The notes beneath the pieces were generated by a model, which saw only the letters and a program-made list of their open reading frames with translations, was not told the origin of the DNA and did no database searches. From Sphingomonas natans (GTDB taxonomy: Bacteria; Pseudomonadota; Alphaproteobacteria; Sphingomonadales; Sphingomonadaceae), in contig NZ_JAUOTP010000012.1 of the NCBI RefSeq assembly GCF_030546695.1, positions 113,871 through 177,870 of the forward strand: a stretch of 64,000 nucleotides of DNA, in the 5' to 3' direction. Each line of letters starts with the position of its first letter. The first letter of the stretch is position 1. Positions 17,278 to 28,361 of the stretch are shown here, piece after piece. Both the position numbers and the translations under genes were made by a program.

Positions 17278-17446
17278 GGGCGATCACGCCTTTCCTGGCT
17301 GGCATCGGGCCGGATCGCTTGGAAAAGGGGGGAGGCGATCCGTGGCGATGTTGTCGGAAAGACACGTCACGGGGGAATTGCACGGGATTGCAGCGCTAAA
17401 ATCCGCGCGTGACATTCGGCAATGCAGGTGTGCCGAAGCGTGGTCG

Positions 17447-18442
17447 TTAAAACGCGATCCAGGCCTCGAACAGGCGGCGCGCGGCGCGGCTGTCGAGCGC
17501 GTCGGCGGCGATCTGCGCGCCGTTCGTCCAGCCATCGGTCTTGCCGGCGACGATCAGCGCACCGGCGGCGTTGAGCAGCACCGCGTCGCGATAGGCGCCG
17601 GGTGCACCGTCGAGCAGAGCGGCGAGGGCGGCGGCGTTGTAAGCAGAATCGCCGCCGCGGATCGCATCGAGCGGGTGGCGGGTCAGGCCCGCATCCTCGG
17701 GCGCGATCCTTGCCTCCGACACCGCGCAGAGGCCCGTCGCGACGATCTGGCTCGGGCCGGCGATCGACAGTTCGTCGAGGCTTTCCTCGCCCGAGACGAT
17801 CATCGCCGCCTCGCTGCCGAGCAGCTCCAGCGCCTCGGCGACCGTATGCAGATAATCGACGCGCGCGACGCCCATCAGCTGGCGGGTGACGCGCGCCGGG
17901 CTGCACAAAGGCCCGACGATATTAAAGATCGTGCGGCGGCCGATCGTGCGGCGGATCGGGGCGAGCCGGCCGAGCGCGGGGTGGTGCTTCTGCGCGAAGA
18001 GGAAGGCGATGCCGAGTTCGGCGAGGCTCTCCTCGGCGGTCGCGGCGGCGCGATCGAGGTTCAGGCCGAGCGCCTCCAGCACGTCGGCCGCGCCCGATTT
18101 GGACGAGGCGGCGCGGTTGCCATGCTTGGCGACGGGCACGCCGCAGGCGGCAACGACGATCGCGACCGCGGTGGAGATGTTGAGGCTGTGCGCGCCGTCC
18201 CCGCCCGTGCCGCAGACGTCGATCGCATTCGCCGGCGCGCTGATCGGGATCATCCGGTGGCGCAGCGCGCGCGCGGCGGCGGCGATCTCGATGCTCGTCT
18301 CGTCGCGCAGCGCCATTTCGGACAGGAAATGGGCGACGCTCTCGTCGGGCACCTTGCCGTCGAGGATGTCGGCAAAGGCCTGTTCGGCGACATGGCCCTC
18401 CAGCGGCCGCGCGGGATCGGGCAGCAACGCCAGTGTCGTCAC
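17447..18442 (-). CDS. trpD: Anthranilate phosphoribosyltransferase TrpD
   Basis: 331 residues, the usual TrpD length. It transfers phosphoribose from PRPP to anthranilate, the second committed step of tryptophan synthesis. Seen in the sequence: the PRPP-binding [16 protein letters not shown], the following [21 protein letters not shown], and the [15 protein letters not shown] segment. The start overlaps the trpG stop by four bases (ATGA), so TrpG and TrpD are translationally coupled. A long spacer (170 bases) follows before the next small gene. Confidence 0.97.
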   Translation of the reverse strand: MTTLALLPDPARPLEGHVAEQAFADILDGKVPDESVAHFLSEMALRDETSIEIAAAARALRHRMIPISAPANAIDVCGTGGDGAHSLNISTAVAIVVAACGVPVAKHGNRAASSKSGAADVLEALGLNLDRAAATAEESLAELGIAFLFAQKHHPALGRLAPIRRTIGRRTIFNIVGPLCSPARVTRQLMGVARVDYLHTVAEALELLGSEAAMIVSGEESLDELSIAGPSQIVATGLCAVSEARIAPEDAGLTRHPLDAIRGGDSAYNAAALAALLDGAPGAYRDAVLLNAAGALIVAGKTDGWTNGAQIAADALDSRAARRLFEAWIAF

Positions 18443-19032
18443 GCGCGCTCCAGCACCTTCATGCCGGCGAGGCGCATGAAATTGGCGAGCATCTTATGGC
18501 CATGTTCGGTGGCGATGCTTTCGGGATGGAATTGCACGCCGTGGATCGGCAGGCTCTCGTGACGGAAGCCCATCACCGTCCCGTCGGGCGCGCGCGCATT
18601 GACGATGAGGCAGGCGGGCAGATCCTCCTCGCGCACGATCAGCGAATGGTAGCGCGTCGCGGTGAAGGGCGAGGGCAGGCCTTCATAGATGCCGGTGCCG
18701 TCGTGGATGACGGGGCAGGTCTTGCCGTGCATCAGCTCGGCGGCGCGGACGACGGTGCCGCCGAAGCTCTGCCCGATCGCCTGATGGCCGAGGCAGACGC
18801 CGAACAGCGGACGCCGGGCCTCGGCGCAGGCGGCGACGAGATCGAGGCTGATGCCCGCCTCGTTGGGGGTGCAGGGGCCGGGCGAGATCAGGAAGGCCTC
18901 GGCGCCCGATGTCATCGCCTGGCCGACGCCGATCGCATCGTTGCGCACGACCTCGACTTCCGCGCCCAACTCCTGAAGGTAGTGGACGAGGTTCCAGGTA
19001 AAGCTGTCGTAATTGTCGACGACGAGGATCAT
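18439..19032 (-). CDS. trpG: Anthranilate synthase glutamine amidotransferase subunit TrpG
   Basis: 197 residues. It supplies ammonia from glutamine to TrpE. The class I amidotransferase triad is Cys in [11 protein letters not shown] with His and Glu in [10 protein letters not shown]; the N-terminus [20 protein letters not shown] is typical of the TrpG/PabA group. It could also serve PabB (folate synthesis), as many bacteria share this subunit. Its partner trpE lies about 2 kb upstream on the same strand, separated by two unrelated genes. It overlaps trpD and probably starts the trpGD transcript. Confidence 0.96.
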   Translation of the reverse strand: MILVVDNYDSFTWNLVHYLQELGAEVEVVRNDAIGVGQAMTSGAEAFLISPGPCTPNEAGISLDLVAACAEARRPLFGVCLGHQAIGQSFGGTVVRAAELMHGKTCPVIHDGTGIYEGLPSPFTATRYHSLIVREEDLPACLIVNARAPDGTVMGFRHESLPIHGVQFHPESIATEHGHKMLANFMRLAGMKVLERA

Positions 19033-19083
19033 GTGGTGCCCTTAATGCGCTTTGTGGTTGTGCGAAACCCGAGGAGAGCGACG

Positions 19084-19206
19084 ATGACAAGCGGACCCGA
19101 AGATCCCGACCCCGACGATCTGGACTTCACGCCGACCGAACCCGAGGGCGACGAAGAGGAACAGATCGAGGAGGAAGGCGAGCCCGGCGGCGGCAATTTC
19201 GCGTGA
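19084..19206 (+). CDS. Very acidic 40-residue protein, unknown function
   Basis: The frame starts at an ATG with GAGGAG about ten bases upstream, a strong ribosome site, and encodes MTSGPEDPDPDDLDFTPTEPE... ending GEPGGGNFA. About half the residues are Asp, Glu or Pro, so it is disordered and highly negatively charged. It is divergent from trpG, with 51 bases between the two starts. The function is unknown; charge-mimic or anti-sigma-like roles are possible but unsupported. It may be missed by automatic gene callers because of its length. Confidence 0.55.
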   Translation: MTSGPEDPDPDDLDFTPTEPEGDEEEQIEEEGEPGGGNFA

Positions 19207-19224
19207 AGCCCGTTCGCGCTCCGC

Positions 19225-20286
19225 CTAGCTAGCTCCGCCAGCCGGCTGACGCTGGTCCAAGAACAGCGTCATGTTTTTGGGGTCGTAGGGAAAGGGAATA
19301 TAGGGCACGGGGTCGTGATCGCTTTGCCCGATCTTGTAGCGAGCGATGGCGCTCGGATGCACCCCCTCGCTCGCGTCCGCGCCGATGACCCGCACCTTCT
19401 TTCCCAGCGCCCGATAGAATAGGCTTGCCGCGGAATTGACCAGCTGCCCTTCGGCCATGCCTTCGGCGACACGGTGAACCTTGGTTTCGAGATACGGCTG
19501 GTCGAACGCCAGCAACTGTCCCACCTTCTCGCACATCCACAGGAAGGTGATGTCGGACAGGACGCGATCGCGGTAGCCGCCGCCGATATTGGAATGGACG
19601 CCCGCGAACCAGCGCTGCTCGACGATCTGTCCCTTCCTGAGATTGCTGGTGTCCCAGATCGTGGGCGCGAAATTCTTGCGCTGCTCGTCGATCGCCAGGG
19701 CATGATAAGCGCGCTGGATCTTGGCGCCGAGGCGGACGTCGTGGAAGGCGTAGCGCGCGCGGGCGATCCCGCGAAACCAGTTGCCGGGAATGCCGAGCGA
19801 CCCGACCGTGTCCCAGACCCCGACCAGATCGATGTCGGCCTCGCGCGCATCCTTCCATTGCGGATCCGGCAGACCGGTGCGCTCCGCGGGAGCCGTGCGG
19901 TAGCGCGTCCAGATGTCGGGCATATATTCGAGGTCGCCCTTGCGAAGCAGACCGACCAGCCCGATCAGTCCCGCGAGGCTGCGCACGGTGAAGGCGCCGC
20001 GCGAGAAGCCGAACAGCAGGATGCTGTCACCGGGCTCATAATTCAGGCAGCAGAAGCGATAGGCTTGCTGCACATTCTCGGCGAGGCCAGTGCCGATCGC
20101 GCCGCCGACGAACCGCTCGACGACATTGCCGACGCCGACACCCTCGTCATAATAGACGATCTGGGCGCGTCCTTCCGGGCTCATCGGTACGATGGCGCGT
20201 GCCATCTTGGTGACGTTCGTGGGGCCGCCTGCCTGATCGGCGGTGTTCCATGTGCCGTCGCAACAGACGACCAGCGTCTTCGCCAT
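19225..20286 (-). CDS. DUF2235 alpha/beta-hydrolase (phospholipase-like) protein
   Basis: 353 residues. The start MAKTLVVCCDGTWNTADQ is the conserved opening of DUF2235 proteins, and LLFGFSRGAFTVRSLAGLIG holds the nucleophile elbow G-F-S-R-G. The likely acid is in VGVWDTVGSLGIP and the His in WFAGVHSNIGGGY. In other bacteria many members are type VI secretion phospholipase effectors (Tle1), but no vgrG, PAAR or immunity gene is visible here, so it is more likely a housekeeping or orphan lipase. No signal peptide is seen. It lies between DUF983 and the acidic small gene, inside the split trp block. Confidence 0.85.
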   Translation of the reverse strand: MAKTLVVCCDGTWNTADQAGGPTNVTKMARAIVPMSPEGRAQIVYYDEGVGVGNVVERFVGGAIGTGLAENVQQAYRFCCLNYEPGDSILLFGFSRGAFTVRSLAGLIGLVGLLRKGDLEYMPDIWTRYRTAPAERTGLPDPQWKDAREADIDLVGVWDTVGSLGIPGNWFRGIARARYAFHDVRLGAKIQRAYHALAIDEQRKNFAPTIWDTSNLRKGQIVEQRWFAGVHSNIGGGYRDRVLSDITFLWMCEKVGQLLAFDQPYLETKVHRVAEGMAEGQLVNSAASLFYRALGKKVRVIGADASEGVHPSAIARYKIGQSDHDPVPYIPFPYDPKNMTLFLDQRQPAGGAS

Positions 20287-20377
20287 CTCCCCCCTCCCCA
20301 GAGAGCCGACGGAAAACCGTCTCCAGGCACATTCCGATCAAGGCAAGCCTTCTGTCAACGGCCGGCGAACGCCCCGA

Positions 20378-20734
20378 TCAGACGGCGGGCTGGCTCGTCA
20401 CGGTCAGTGCGCCGATCACGCCGCCCTTGATGAAGGGCAGAGCCGCGAGCGTCGCGGCGGTCATCGCCGAGAGCAGGATCGTGAGCGCCGCCCAGAGCGG
20501 CAGCCCCCAGAACCAAGGTACCGCCAGAGCCGGCGCGATCAGCACGTGCGCGACCAGCAGCACGGTCACGTAGGAGGCAATATCGTCGACGCGGTGCTGG
20601 CCATTGTCCGCGCTGCACACCGGGCAGATCGGGCGCACCTTGAGATAGCCTTGGAACAGCGTCGGCGAATCGCAATGCGGGCAGTGGCGCTTGAGGCCGC
20701 GCGTGATGCCTTCGCCGAAACTGAGTCTGGGCAT
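20378..20734 (-). CDS. DUF983 membrane protein with N-terminal zinc ribbon
   Basis: 118 residues. A zinc-ribbon-like pair CPHC (about residue 18) and CPVC (about residue 37) precedes two or three hydrophobic spans (VTVLLVAHVLIAPALAVPW and LWAALTILLSAMTAATLAAL). The layout is typical of DUF983, a small family common in alphaproteobacteria, sometimes found near cytochrome oxidase genes. The function is unproven; a role in membrane protein or metal handling is only suspected. It lies on the trpE strand, 306 bases after trpE, and is separated by a repeat-rich spacer. Confidence 0.85.
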   Translation of the reverse strand: MPRLSFGEGITRGLKRHCPHCDSPTLFQGYLKVRPICPVCSADNGQHRVDDIASYVTVLLVAHVLIAPALAVPWFWGLPLWAALTILLSAMTAATLAALPFIKGGVIGALTVTSQPAV

Positions 20735-21040
20735 TACGAAGCTTCCCTTCCGTCGAGCGGATATAGAGCGTCAACGCGGGTGCGTCATTGCCGGTTCGGG
20801 CGCTGGGACAATTTGTCCGGGATAGCCGCATTGACCGGGTTGCAGACGTCAGTTCCTCCCTATGCGAGCATGGGGAGGGGGACCATGCCTGTCCTGAGCG
20901 ACGCCGCAGGCGACGTTGAAGGGCGCAGCATGGTGGAGGGGTGAGTCTCTGACGCTCACCGCCGCTTTGCGGCGGCCGCTCCACCGCCTTCGGCGGTCCC
21001 CCTCACCATCTGCGATGGGGAGGAACTCGGTAAGGCGACC
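20735..21040. repeat. Intergenic spacer with palindromic repeats between DUF983 and trpE
   Basis: No gene is seen. The stretch contains hairpins built on cctccctatgcgagcatggggagggg, cgccgctttgcggcggccg and ccaccgccttcggcggtcccc, then ccatctgcgatggggagg at its right end. Similar motifs occur at 26470-26606. These fit a second class of dispersed palindromic repeat rather than promoters. Confidence 0.55.
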
Positions 21041-22549
21041 CTATTGCCCGAACCTCGCCGCCCCCGCCTGGGCGATCGCCTCGCGCGCGGCCGCGAAGAG
21101 CGCACCGGACTTCTGCTCGCATTCCCGCTGTTCGCCGGCCGGATCGCTGTCGGCGACGATGCCCGCGCCGGCCTGGACGTGCATGACGCCGTCCTTCACC
21201 ACCGCCGTGCGCAGGACGATGCAGCTGTCCATATTCCCGTCGGGCGAGAAGTAGCCGACGCAGCCGGCATAAGCGCCGCGCGTCTCATGCTCCAGTTCGG
21301 CGATGATCTCGCAGGCGCGGACCTTGGGCGCGCCCGAGACGGTGCCTGCCGGGAAGCCCGCGAACAGGGCGTCGAGCGCGTCCTTCGTGGGATCGAGCCG
21401 GCCGGCGACGTTCGAGACGATGTGCATGACGTGGCTGTAGAGCTCGACCGCATAGCTTTCGGTGACGTGGACCGTGCCGGCCTTGGCGACGCGGCCGACA
21501 TCGTTGCGGCCGAGATCGAGCAACATCAGATGCTCGGCGCGCTCCTTGGGATCGGCGAGCAGGCTCTCGCGGTTCGCGGCATCCTCCTCGGTCGTACGCC
21601 CTCGCGGCCGCGTGCCCGCGATCGGGCGGATCGTGACCTCGCCATCGCGGACGCGGACGAGGATCTCCGGGCTCGATCCGGTCAGCGCGAAGCCGGGCAG
21701 ATCGAGATGGTAGAGGAAGGGCGACGGGTTGATCCGGCGCAGCGCGCGATAGAGATCGAAGGGCGGCAGCGGGAATGGCGCGGTGAAGCGCTGCGCGAGC
21801 ACGACCTGAAAGATGTCGCCTGCCGCGATATACTCCTTTGCCGCCGCGACCATCTCGCCATAGCGGCCCGCGGGCAGGATCGGTGTCGGCGCGACATCGG
21901 GCAGTTCGCCGGGGTTGCGCGCGGCTGCGGGCAGCGGCGCGGCGAGGCGCGCGGCGGCGGTCTCGATCCGCTCGACCGCGTCGGCGATCTGGACATCGGG
22001 ATCGCTTAGCGCCGGCCAGACGGGCGCGACGAGGAAGAGAATGTCGGCGAGGCGATCGAAGACGAGCAGCAGGGTCGGCCGGCCGAACAGCATGTCGGGC
22101 AGATCGAGCGGGTTCGGGGCAGGTCTGGGGAGCTTCTCGACGAGTCCGACCGTTTCGTAGCCGAAATAACCGACGAGGCAGGCCAGAGCGGGGGGCAGGC
22201 CCTCCGGCACGTCCATCCGGCATTCGCCGACCAGAGCGCGGAGCGCCGCGAGCGGATCGCCGGGGACGGGTTCGAACGCGTCGGGTTGGGTCAGCCAGCG
22301 GCGGTTGATCTCGGCCTCGCGGCCGCGCGCGCGGAACAGCAGATCGGGGGCGAGGCCGAGCAGGCTGTAGCGCCCGCGCGTCGCGCCATCCTCGACCGAT
22401 TCGAGCAGGAAATCGCCGCGGCCGGGCTCGATCAGCTTGAGCGCGGCCGCGACGGGCGTGTCGGTGTCGGCGAGCTGGCGCCGCCAGACGAGCGCGGGGC
22501 GGCCCGCGGCGAGCGTGGCGCGCGCGACTGCATCGTCTCCGCCGATCAC
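21041..22549 (-). CDS. trpE: Anthranilate synthase component I TrpE
   Basis: 502 residues from a GTG start at 22549; no upstream in-frame ATG fits. TrpE makes anthranilate from chorismate with ammonia from TrpG. The feedback-inhibition motif LLESVEDGATRGRYSLLG lies near residue 50. The chorismate-binding core includes FQVVLAQRF, SSPEILVRV, IRPIAGTRPRG, LMLLDLGRNDVGRVAKAG, and the GTVSGAPKVRACEIIAELE and GCVGYFSPDGNMD regions. It is a separate polypeptide, not a TrpEG fusion. It follows ppiD by 142 bases; a palindromic element lies in that gap. Confidence 0.97.
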   Translation of the reverse strand: MIGGDDAVARATLAAGRPALVWRRQLADTDTPVAAALKLIEPGRGDFLLESVEDGATRGRYSLLGLAPDLLFRARGREAEINRRWLTQPDAFEPVPGDPLAALRALVGECRMDVPEGLPPALACLVGYFGYETVGLVEKLPRPAPNPLDLPDMLFGRPTLLLVFDRLADILFLVAPVWPALSDPDVQIADAVERIETAAARLAAPLPAAARNPGELPDVAPTPILPAGRYGEMVAAAKEYIAAGDIFQVVLAQRFTAPFPLPPFDLYRALRRINPSPFLYHLDLPGFALTGSSPEILVRVRDGEVTIRPIAGTRPRGRTTEEDAANRESLLADPKERAEHLMLLDLGRNDVGRVAKAGTVHVTESYAVELYSHVMHIVSNVAGRLDPTKDALDALFAGFPAGTVSGAPKVRACEIIAELEHETRGAYAGCVGYFSPDGNMDSCIVLRTAVVKDGVMHVQAGAGIVADSDPAGEQRECEQKSGALFAAAREAIAQAGAARFGQ

Positions 22550-22579
22550 GACATTGAAACCGTCATCGAGTTTCCCCGT

Positions 22580-22665
22580 CCGTTCGCACTGAGCTTGTCG
22601 AAGTGCCGTCCTTCCTGCCTCGGCTCAGAAGAGGGACGGTGCTTCGACAGGCTCAGCACGAACGG
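22580..22665. repeat. Palindromic intergenic repeat element, copy 3
   Basis: Inverted repeat between ppiD and trpE: the left arm is ccgttcgcactgagcttgtc and the right arm gacaggctcagcacgaacgg, with inner arms gaagtgccgtccttc and gagggacggtgcttc. It is the clearest copy of the family and would form a stem of about 35 base pairs. Confidence 0.85.
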
Positions 22666-22691
22666 GTCGAGAAGGCTTGTCTCGATCCGGA

Positions 22692-24614
22692 TCACTGGCC
22701 CTCGGCGGGCGCCTGCCCGGTGAGCTGCTTGCCGAGATCGGCGATCGCCTTGGGGTTGCGCTTGACGGTCACTTCGGCCGCCGCCGCGTGCGAGAATTGC
22801 TCGAGCAGCTCATCGCCCATCGCGCGGCCGAGATCGGCGCGCATCTGCTGCGCGATCGTCGTGCGCATCTGCGGTGCGGCGGGATCGATCTTGAGCACCT
22901 TGATGATGAACCAGCCGGTCGGCGCAGGCGCGAGCGTCGCCTTGCCGGGGGGGATCTGGAACAGGGTGCGCGCGGCGGCGGGCGCTTGCTGCATCCGGCT
23001 CAGCTCCAGCTGGCTCGCCGAGATCGGCGCGGGCGCGGCGAGGCCGGCCTTGGCGAAGGCGGCTGCCATGTCGCCACCCTTGTTGATCTGGTCGAGCAAG
23101 GCCTTGGCGGTGGCGCGCGCGGTGGATTGCGCGCGATCGACGATCAGGTCCTGGAGGATGCGCGGGCGGACCTGCGCGAGCGGCACGGGCGCCGCCGCAT
23201 CGATGCGCGCGACATCGAGCAAAGCCGCGCCGTCGGGGCCGGTGCGCTCGAGCGAGGGCTCGTCGTCGGCGCCGGCGACGAAGCCGGGCTTGAGCAATGC
23301 CGTCACGACCGGATCGGGCTTGAAGGCGGGATCGGCGGGGGAGACGCCGGTCGCGGTCAGCGCCGGGGTCGTCGCGACCTTTAGCGCATTGGCCTTGACG
23401 ATCTCGTCGAAGGTCGCGCCGTCGCCGACCGCATCCTCGATCTTGGTCGCGAGTGCGGACAGGCCCTCGGCGCGCTTCATCTTGACGAGATCGGCGACGA
23501 CATCGGCCTTGGCCTGCTCCAGCGTCTTGCCGGGCTTGTCGTTGATCGCATCGACATGGACGACGTGCCAGCCGAGCACCGACTTGAGCGGCGCGGTGAT
23601 CGCGCCGGCCGAGGCGGTGAAGGCCGCGTCGGCGATCGGCTTGGACGTGATCGTCTCGAACATGTCGCGCTGCTGCTCGCCGAGCGCGATGTCCTTGGCG
23701 GCAAAGCCGGCGGCGGCGGCGGCATCGGCGAACGGCGTGCCGGCCTGGACCTTGGCGGCGAGCGCCTTCGCGGCGGCCTCGCTCGGCAGGATCACCTGGC
23801 TGAGCGTGCGCGCGGCGCTCGGCGCATATTTGGCGGCGTCGGCCTTGTACTGGGCGGCGATCTCGGCGTCGGTCGGCACCGCCGGGGCGATATCGAGCGC
23901 GGCATAGCGCAGCACGCGGCGCTCGGGCAGCGAGTAGGCCGCGATGTGGCTCTTGTACCAGCCGGCGACGTCGGCGTCGGTCGGCGGCTTCACCGCCTCG
24001 GGCTTGGCCGGGATCATGCCGACGAGGCCGGAGCGGTTGGCGACGAGCACGCCGGCATAAGGCTCGATCATCGCCGGGGTCGGGCGGATGCCCGCGCTGA
24101 TCGGGATGAGCAGCTGGCGGCGGATCAGATCGCCGCGCATGCCGTCGCGCAAGGAAACTTCGCTGATGCGCTGCTGCGCGAGGATCGAGCGCATGACCTT
24201 CTCGTCGAACCGGCCGGTCGTGCCCTGGAAGGCGGGGATGCTGGCGACCTCGCCGTCGATCAGGCGATCGCTGGCGACGATGCCGTGGCGCGTCGCCCAG
24301 GCCTCCAAAGTGCGGCCGCTGATATATTGATCGACGATCGGGCCGACGCCGCCGACCGCGGCGAGCAGCTTGGTCATGTCGAGATCGGGCTGCTGCTGGC
24401 GCGCCTGGGCAAGCTGGTTCTGCGCGCGCCGCTCGATATCGGTCGTCGGGATCGCCTTGCCATCGACCGTGGCGACATTGTCCGCGCCGGGGCCGGTCAG
24501 CCCGCCCATGCCCGAAGGCGAGCTGACGCCGGTGACGATGAAGGCGATCAGGATGATGCCGAACAATCCCAGGACATACCAGGAGCCGAGGGCGCGACGG
24601 AAAAAGGCGAGCAT
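22692..24614 (-). CDS. ppiD: Peptidyl-prolyl isomerase-like periplasmic chaperone (PpiD family)
   Basis: 640 residues. A single N-terminal membrane span (WYVLGLFGIILIAFIVTG, about residues 12-29) anchors a large periplasmic SurA-like domain. The parvulin-like region around residues 240-360 contains LSQVILPSEAAAKALAAKV and a closing VLGWHVVHVDAI. PpiD proteins assist outer-membrane and secreted protein folding near the Sec channel. The start at 24614 (MLAFFRRALGSWYVL) is chosen because it places the anchor correctly; the frame is open to 24680 but lacks a sensible start. It is divergent from tpiA, with 128 bases between the starts. Confidence 0.9.
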   Translation of the reverse strand: MLAFFRRALGSWYVLGLFGIILIAFIVTGVSSPSGMGGLTGPGADNVATVDGKAIPTTDIERRAQNQLAQARQQQPDLDMTKLLAAVGGVGPIVDQYISGRTLEAWATRHGIVASDRLIDGEVASIPAFQGTTGRFDEKVMRSILAQQRISEVSLRDGMRGDLIRRQLLIPISAGIRPTPAMIEPYAGVLVANRSGLVGMIPAKPEAVKPPTDADVAGWYKSHIAAYSLPERRVLRYAALDIAPAVPTDAEIAAQYKADAAKYAPSAARTLSQVILPSEAAAKALAAKVQAGTPFADAAAAAGFAAKDIALGEQQRDMFETITSKPIADAAFTASAGAITAPLKSVLGWHVVHVDAINDKPGKTLEQAKADVVADLVKMKRAEGLSALATKIEDAVGDGATFDEIVKANALKVATTPALTATGVSPADPAFKPDPVVTALLKPGFVAGADDEPSLERTGPDGAALLDVARIDAAAPVPLAQVRPRILQDLIVDRAQSTARATAKALLDQINKGGDMAAAFAKAGLAAPAPISASQLELSRMQQAPAAARTLFQIPPGKATLAPAPTGWFIIKVLKIDPAAPQMRTTIAQQMRADLGRAMGDELLEQFSHAAAAEVTVKRNPKAIADLGKQLTGQAPAEGQ

Positions 24615-24742
24615 CTGGAAACCCGGAAATGAAGAGCGGGGAAGGGGATCGCCCTTAGGCCTCACGCGCCCGGCCGACAAGCGTTGGCGGGATCGGCCCG
24701 CCCTGCTAGCCGATCGGAGAGAATCGCGGGCGGGGGCAGAGT

Positions 24743-25489
24743 ATGGCGTTGCGGAAGCTGGTGGCGGGCAATTGGAAGATGAATGGTACGCGCGCCGCGC
24801 TGGCCGAGCTGGGCGCGATCGCCGATGCGGCGGCCGGCGCCCCTTCGCTGGATGTCGCGATCTGCCCGCCCTTCACATTGATCGATGCCGCGATCGCGCA
24901 GGCGCCCTCGCTGCCGATCGGCGCGCAGGACTGCCACCATGCCGAGAAGGGCGCGCATACGGGCTGCATCTCGGCGACGATGATCGCCGATCTGGGTGCT
25001 ACCTATGTGATCGTCGGGCATAGCGAGCGCCGCGCCGACCAGAGCGAAACCGACGCCGACGTGCAGACCAAGGCCTGGGCGGTGCTGGCGGCGGGCCTGA
25101 CCGCGATCTTGTGCGTCGGCGAGACCGAGGCCGAGCGCGACGCCGGCAAGGCGGGCATGGTCGTGTCGGGCCAGATGCAGGGATCTGTGCCGCCTGCGGG
25201 CACCGCGGACAATCTCGTGATCGCCTATGAGCCCGTCTGGGCGATCGGCACGGGGCGGACGCCGTCGGTGCGCGACGTCGCCGAGATGCACGGGCTGATT
25301 CGCGCGAAGCTGGACGAGTTGCTCGGCGAGGAAGGGCCGCGCGTCCGCATCCTCTATGGCGGCTCGGTGAAGCCCGACAATGCCGCCGAGCTGATGGCGG
25401 TGCCCAATGTCGACGGCGCTTTGGTCGGCGGCGCGAGCCTGACCGCCGCCTTGTTCGTGCCGATCATCGAAGCAACGGCTGCGCTCTGA
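24743..25489 (+). CDS. tpiA: Triosephosphate isomerase
   Basis: 248 residues. It interconverts glyceraldehyde-3-phosphate and dihydroxyacetone phosphate. The active site is complete: Lys12 in GNWKMNG, His93 in VGHSERR and Glu163 in [11 protein letters not shown]; the phosphate loop is [10 protein letters not shown] near the end. It heads a plus-strand run with a secreted unknown, secG and pyrG, an order seen in other sphingomonads. The start at 24743 agrees with the family's [13 protein letters not shown] beginning. Confidence 0.98.
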   Translation: MALRKLVAGNWKMNGTRAALAELGAIADAAAGAPSLDVAICPPFTLIDAAIAQAPSLPIGAQDCHHAEKGAHTGCISATMIADLGATYVIVGHSERRADQSETDADVQTKAWAVLAAGLTAILCVGETEAERDAGKAGMVVSGQMQGSVPPAGTADNLVIAYEPVWAIGTGRTPSVRDVAEMHGLIRAKLDELLGEEGPRVRILYGGSVKPDNAAELMAVPNVDGALVGGASLTAALFVPIIEATAAL

Positions 25490-25527
25490 GCGAGGGACCC
25501 TTGGGCCGGCGCGACCGTTCGGGCGAA

Positions 25528-26094
25528 ATGCGTCTCCTTGCTCTCCCGCTCTTCGCCTTCGCTCTTGCGACGGGGGTCTCCGCCCAGACCGAGGCTCCGC
25601 CTGCCAAGGTGGACGCCAAGGGGATCGCGCTCGGCAAGGTCAGCGCGGCCTATTTCCTCGGCCTGCAGGAACTGCCCGCCTTCACGCCCGAAGAAATGAT
25701 CGCGCGGCACGACGGTGCCACCGGCGATGCGGAAGCGCTTGCCGCCGACACCGCGCTCAACGACTGGAAGCTCTGCGCGCTCGAGAGCATCACCCACTGG
25801 GCCGAGCTCAAGCCCGGCCGCGGCGAGATCGTCGACGGCGCGATGGGGCGCTGCATCGATATCGAGCGCGGCTATCGCAACCATCTGCTCAAGATCACGC
25901 AGGACGGGCGGCTGCTGTTCGACCTGTCCTTCGCGCGGCAGATGGCGCGCAGCCTGGAGGAAGCGTGGCGGCCGCGGCTGCTTGCCGCCGCGCTCGATCA
26001 CGATCTGGAGGTGGTCCGCGCCGAGAAGGAGAAAGGCGGCAGCGCGCGCCGGCGCGAGCCCGAGGCGCGGGCGTCCGAGACACCGAAGGGATAG
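25528..26094 (+). CDS. Secreted protein of unknown function
   Basis: 188 residues from the ATG at 25528. The signal peptide is MRLLALPLFAFALATGVSAQ, so the product is periplasmic or exported. The mature part has Cys residues in NDWKLCALES and AMGRCIDIE, and a highly charged, Arg/Glu/Lys-rich tail (REPEARASETPKG). An upstream TTG (25501) would add nine residues before the signal peptide and is less likely. It lies between tpiA and secG, 38 and 36 bases from them, so it is probably in the same operon. I recognise no domain. Confidence 0.6.
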   Translation: MRLLALPLFAFALATGVSAQTEAPPAKVDAKGIALGKVSAAYFLGLQELPAFTPEEMIARHDGATGDAEALAADTALNDWKLCALESITHWAELKPGRGEIVDGAMGRCIDIERGYRNHLLKITQDGRLLFDLSFARQMARSLEEAWRPRLLAAALDHDLEVVRAEKEKGGSARRREPEARASETPKG

Positions 26095-26130
26095 TTGCCC
26101 CCGAGGCCCGCATCCTTTATCGGCGCGCCC

Positions 26131-26469
26131 ATGTTCACCTTCCTGCTCGTCATTCACGCGATCATCGCCGCTGCCCTCGTGGGCGTCATCCTGATCCAGC
26201 GATCGGAAGGCGGCGGCCTGACCTCCAGCGGCAATTCGGGCGGGCTGATGAGCGCGCGCGGCGCGGCCGACTTCCTGACGCGCGCGACCTCGATCCTCGG
26301 CACCCTGTTCATCGTCATGAGCATCGGCCTCGCCGCGCTCGCGACGTTGCAGACGGGCCCGCGCAAGATCGATACGTCGCTGGCGCGCAAGGCGGCGCCG
26401 GTCTCGACGGCTCCGGCCGCGCCCGTGGCGCCTGCTGCCGATAACGGCGCGGTCCCGCTCGCGAAATAA
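26131..26469 (+). CDS. secG: SecG preprotein translocase subunit
   Basis: 112 residues. Two hydrophobic spans (FTFLLVIHAIIAAALVGVIL and ILGTLFIVMSIGLAALATL) flank the SecG signature IQRSEGGGLTSSGNSGG. SecG is a small partner of the SecYEG channel. The C-terminal tail (APAAPVAPAADNG) is Ala/Pro-rich and unusual but common in alphaproteobacteria. The start ATG is preceded by a run of in-frame codons with no ribosome site, so 26131 is chosen by alignment to the family. It is followed by 214 bases of repeats before pyrG. Confidence 0.95.
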   Translation: MFTFLLVIHAIIAAALVGVILIQRSEGGGLTSSGNSGGLMSARGAADFLTRATSILGTLFIVMSIGLAALATLQTGPRKIDTSLARKAAPVSTAPAAPVAPAADNGAVPLAK

Positions 26470-28318
<1,849 letters not shown>

Positions 28319-28320
28319 TC

Positions 28321-28351
28321 GCGGCACCCCGAACCGGTTTCGGGGCGCCGC
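28321..28351. terminator. Strong hairpin between pyrG and the SDR gene
   Basis: gcggcaccccgaa, ccgg loop and ttcggggcgccgc form a long GC-rich stem just three bases after the pyrG stop and ten bases before the SDR stop. There is no T-run on either side, so it is a candidate bidirectional terminator or 3'-end stabiliser rather than a textbook one. Confidence 0.5.
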
Positions 28352-28361
28352 GATGCCGCAG

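Noticed and set aside
19225..20286. Type VI secretion effector module.
   Set aside because: DUF2235 fits, but vgrG, PAAR, adaptor and immunity genes are all absent nearby.
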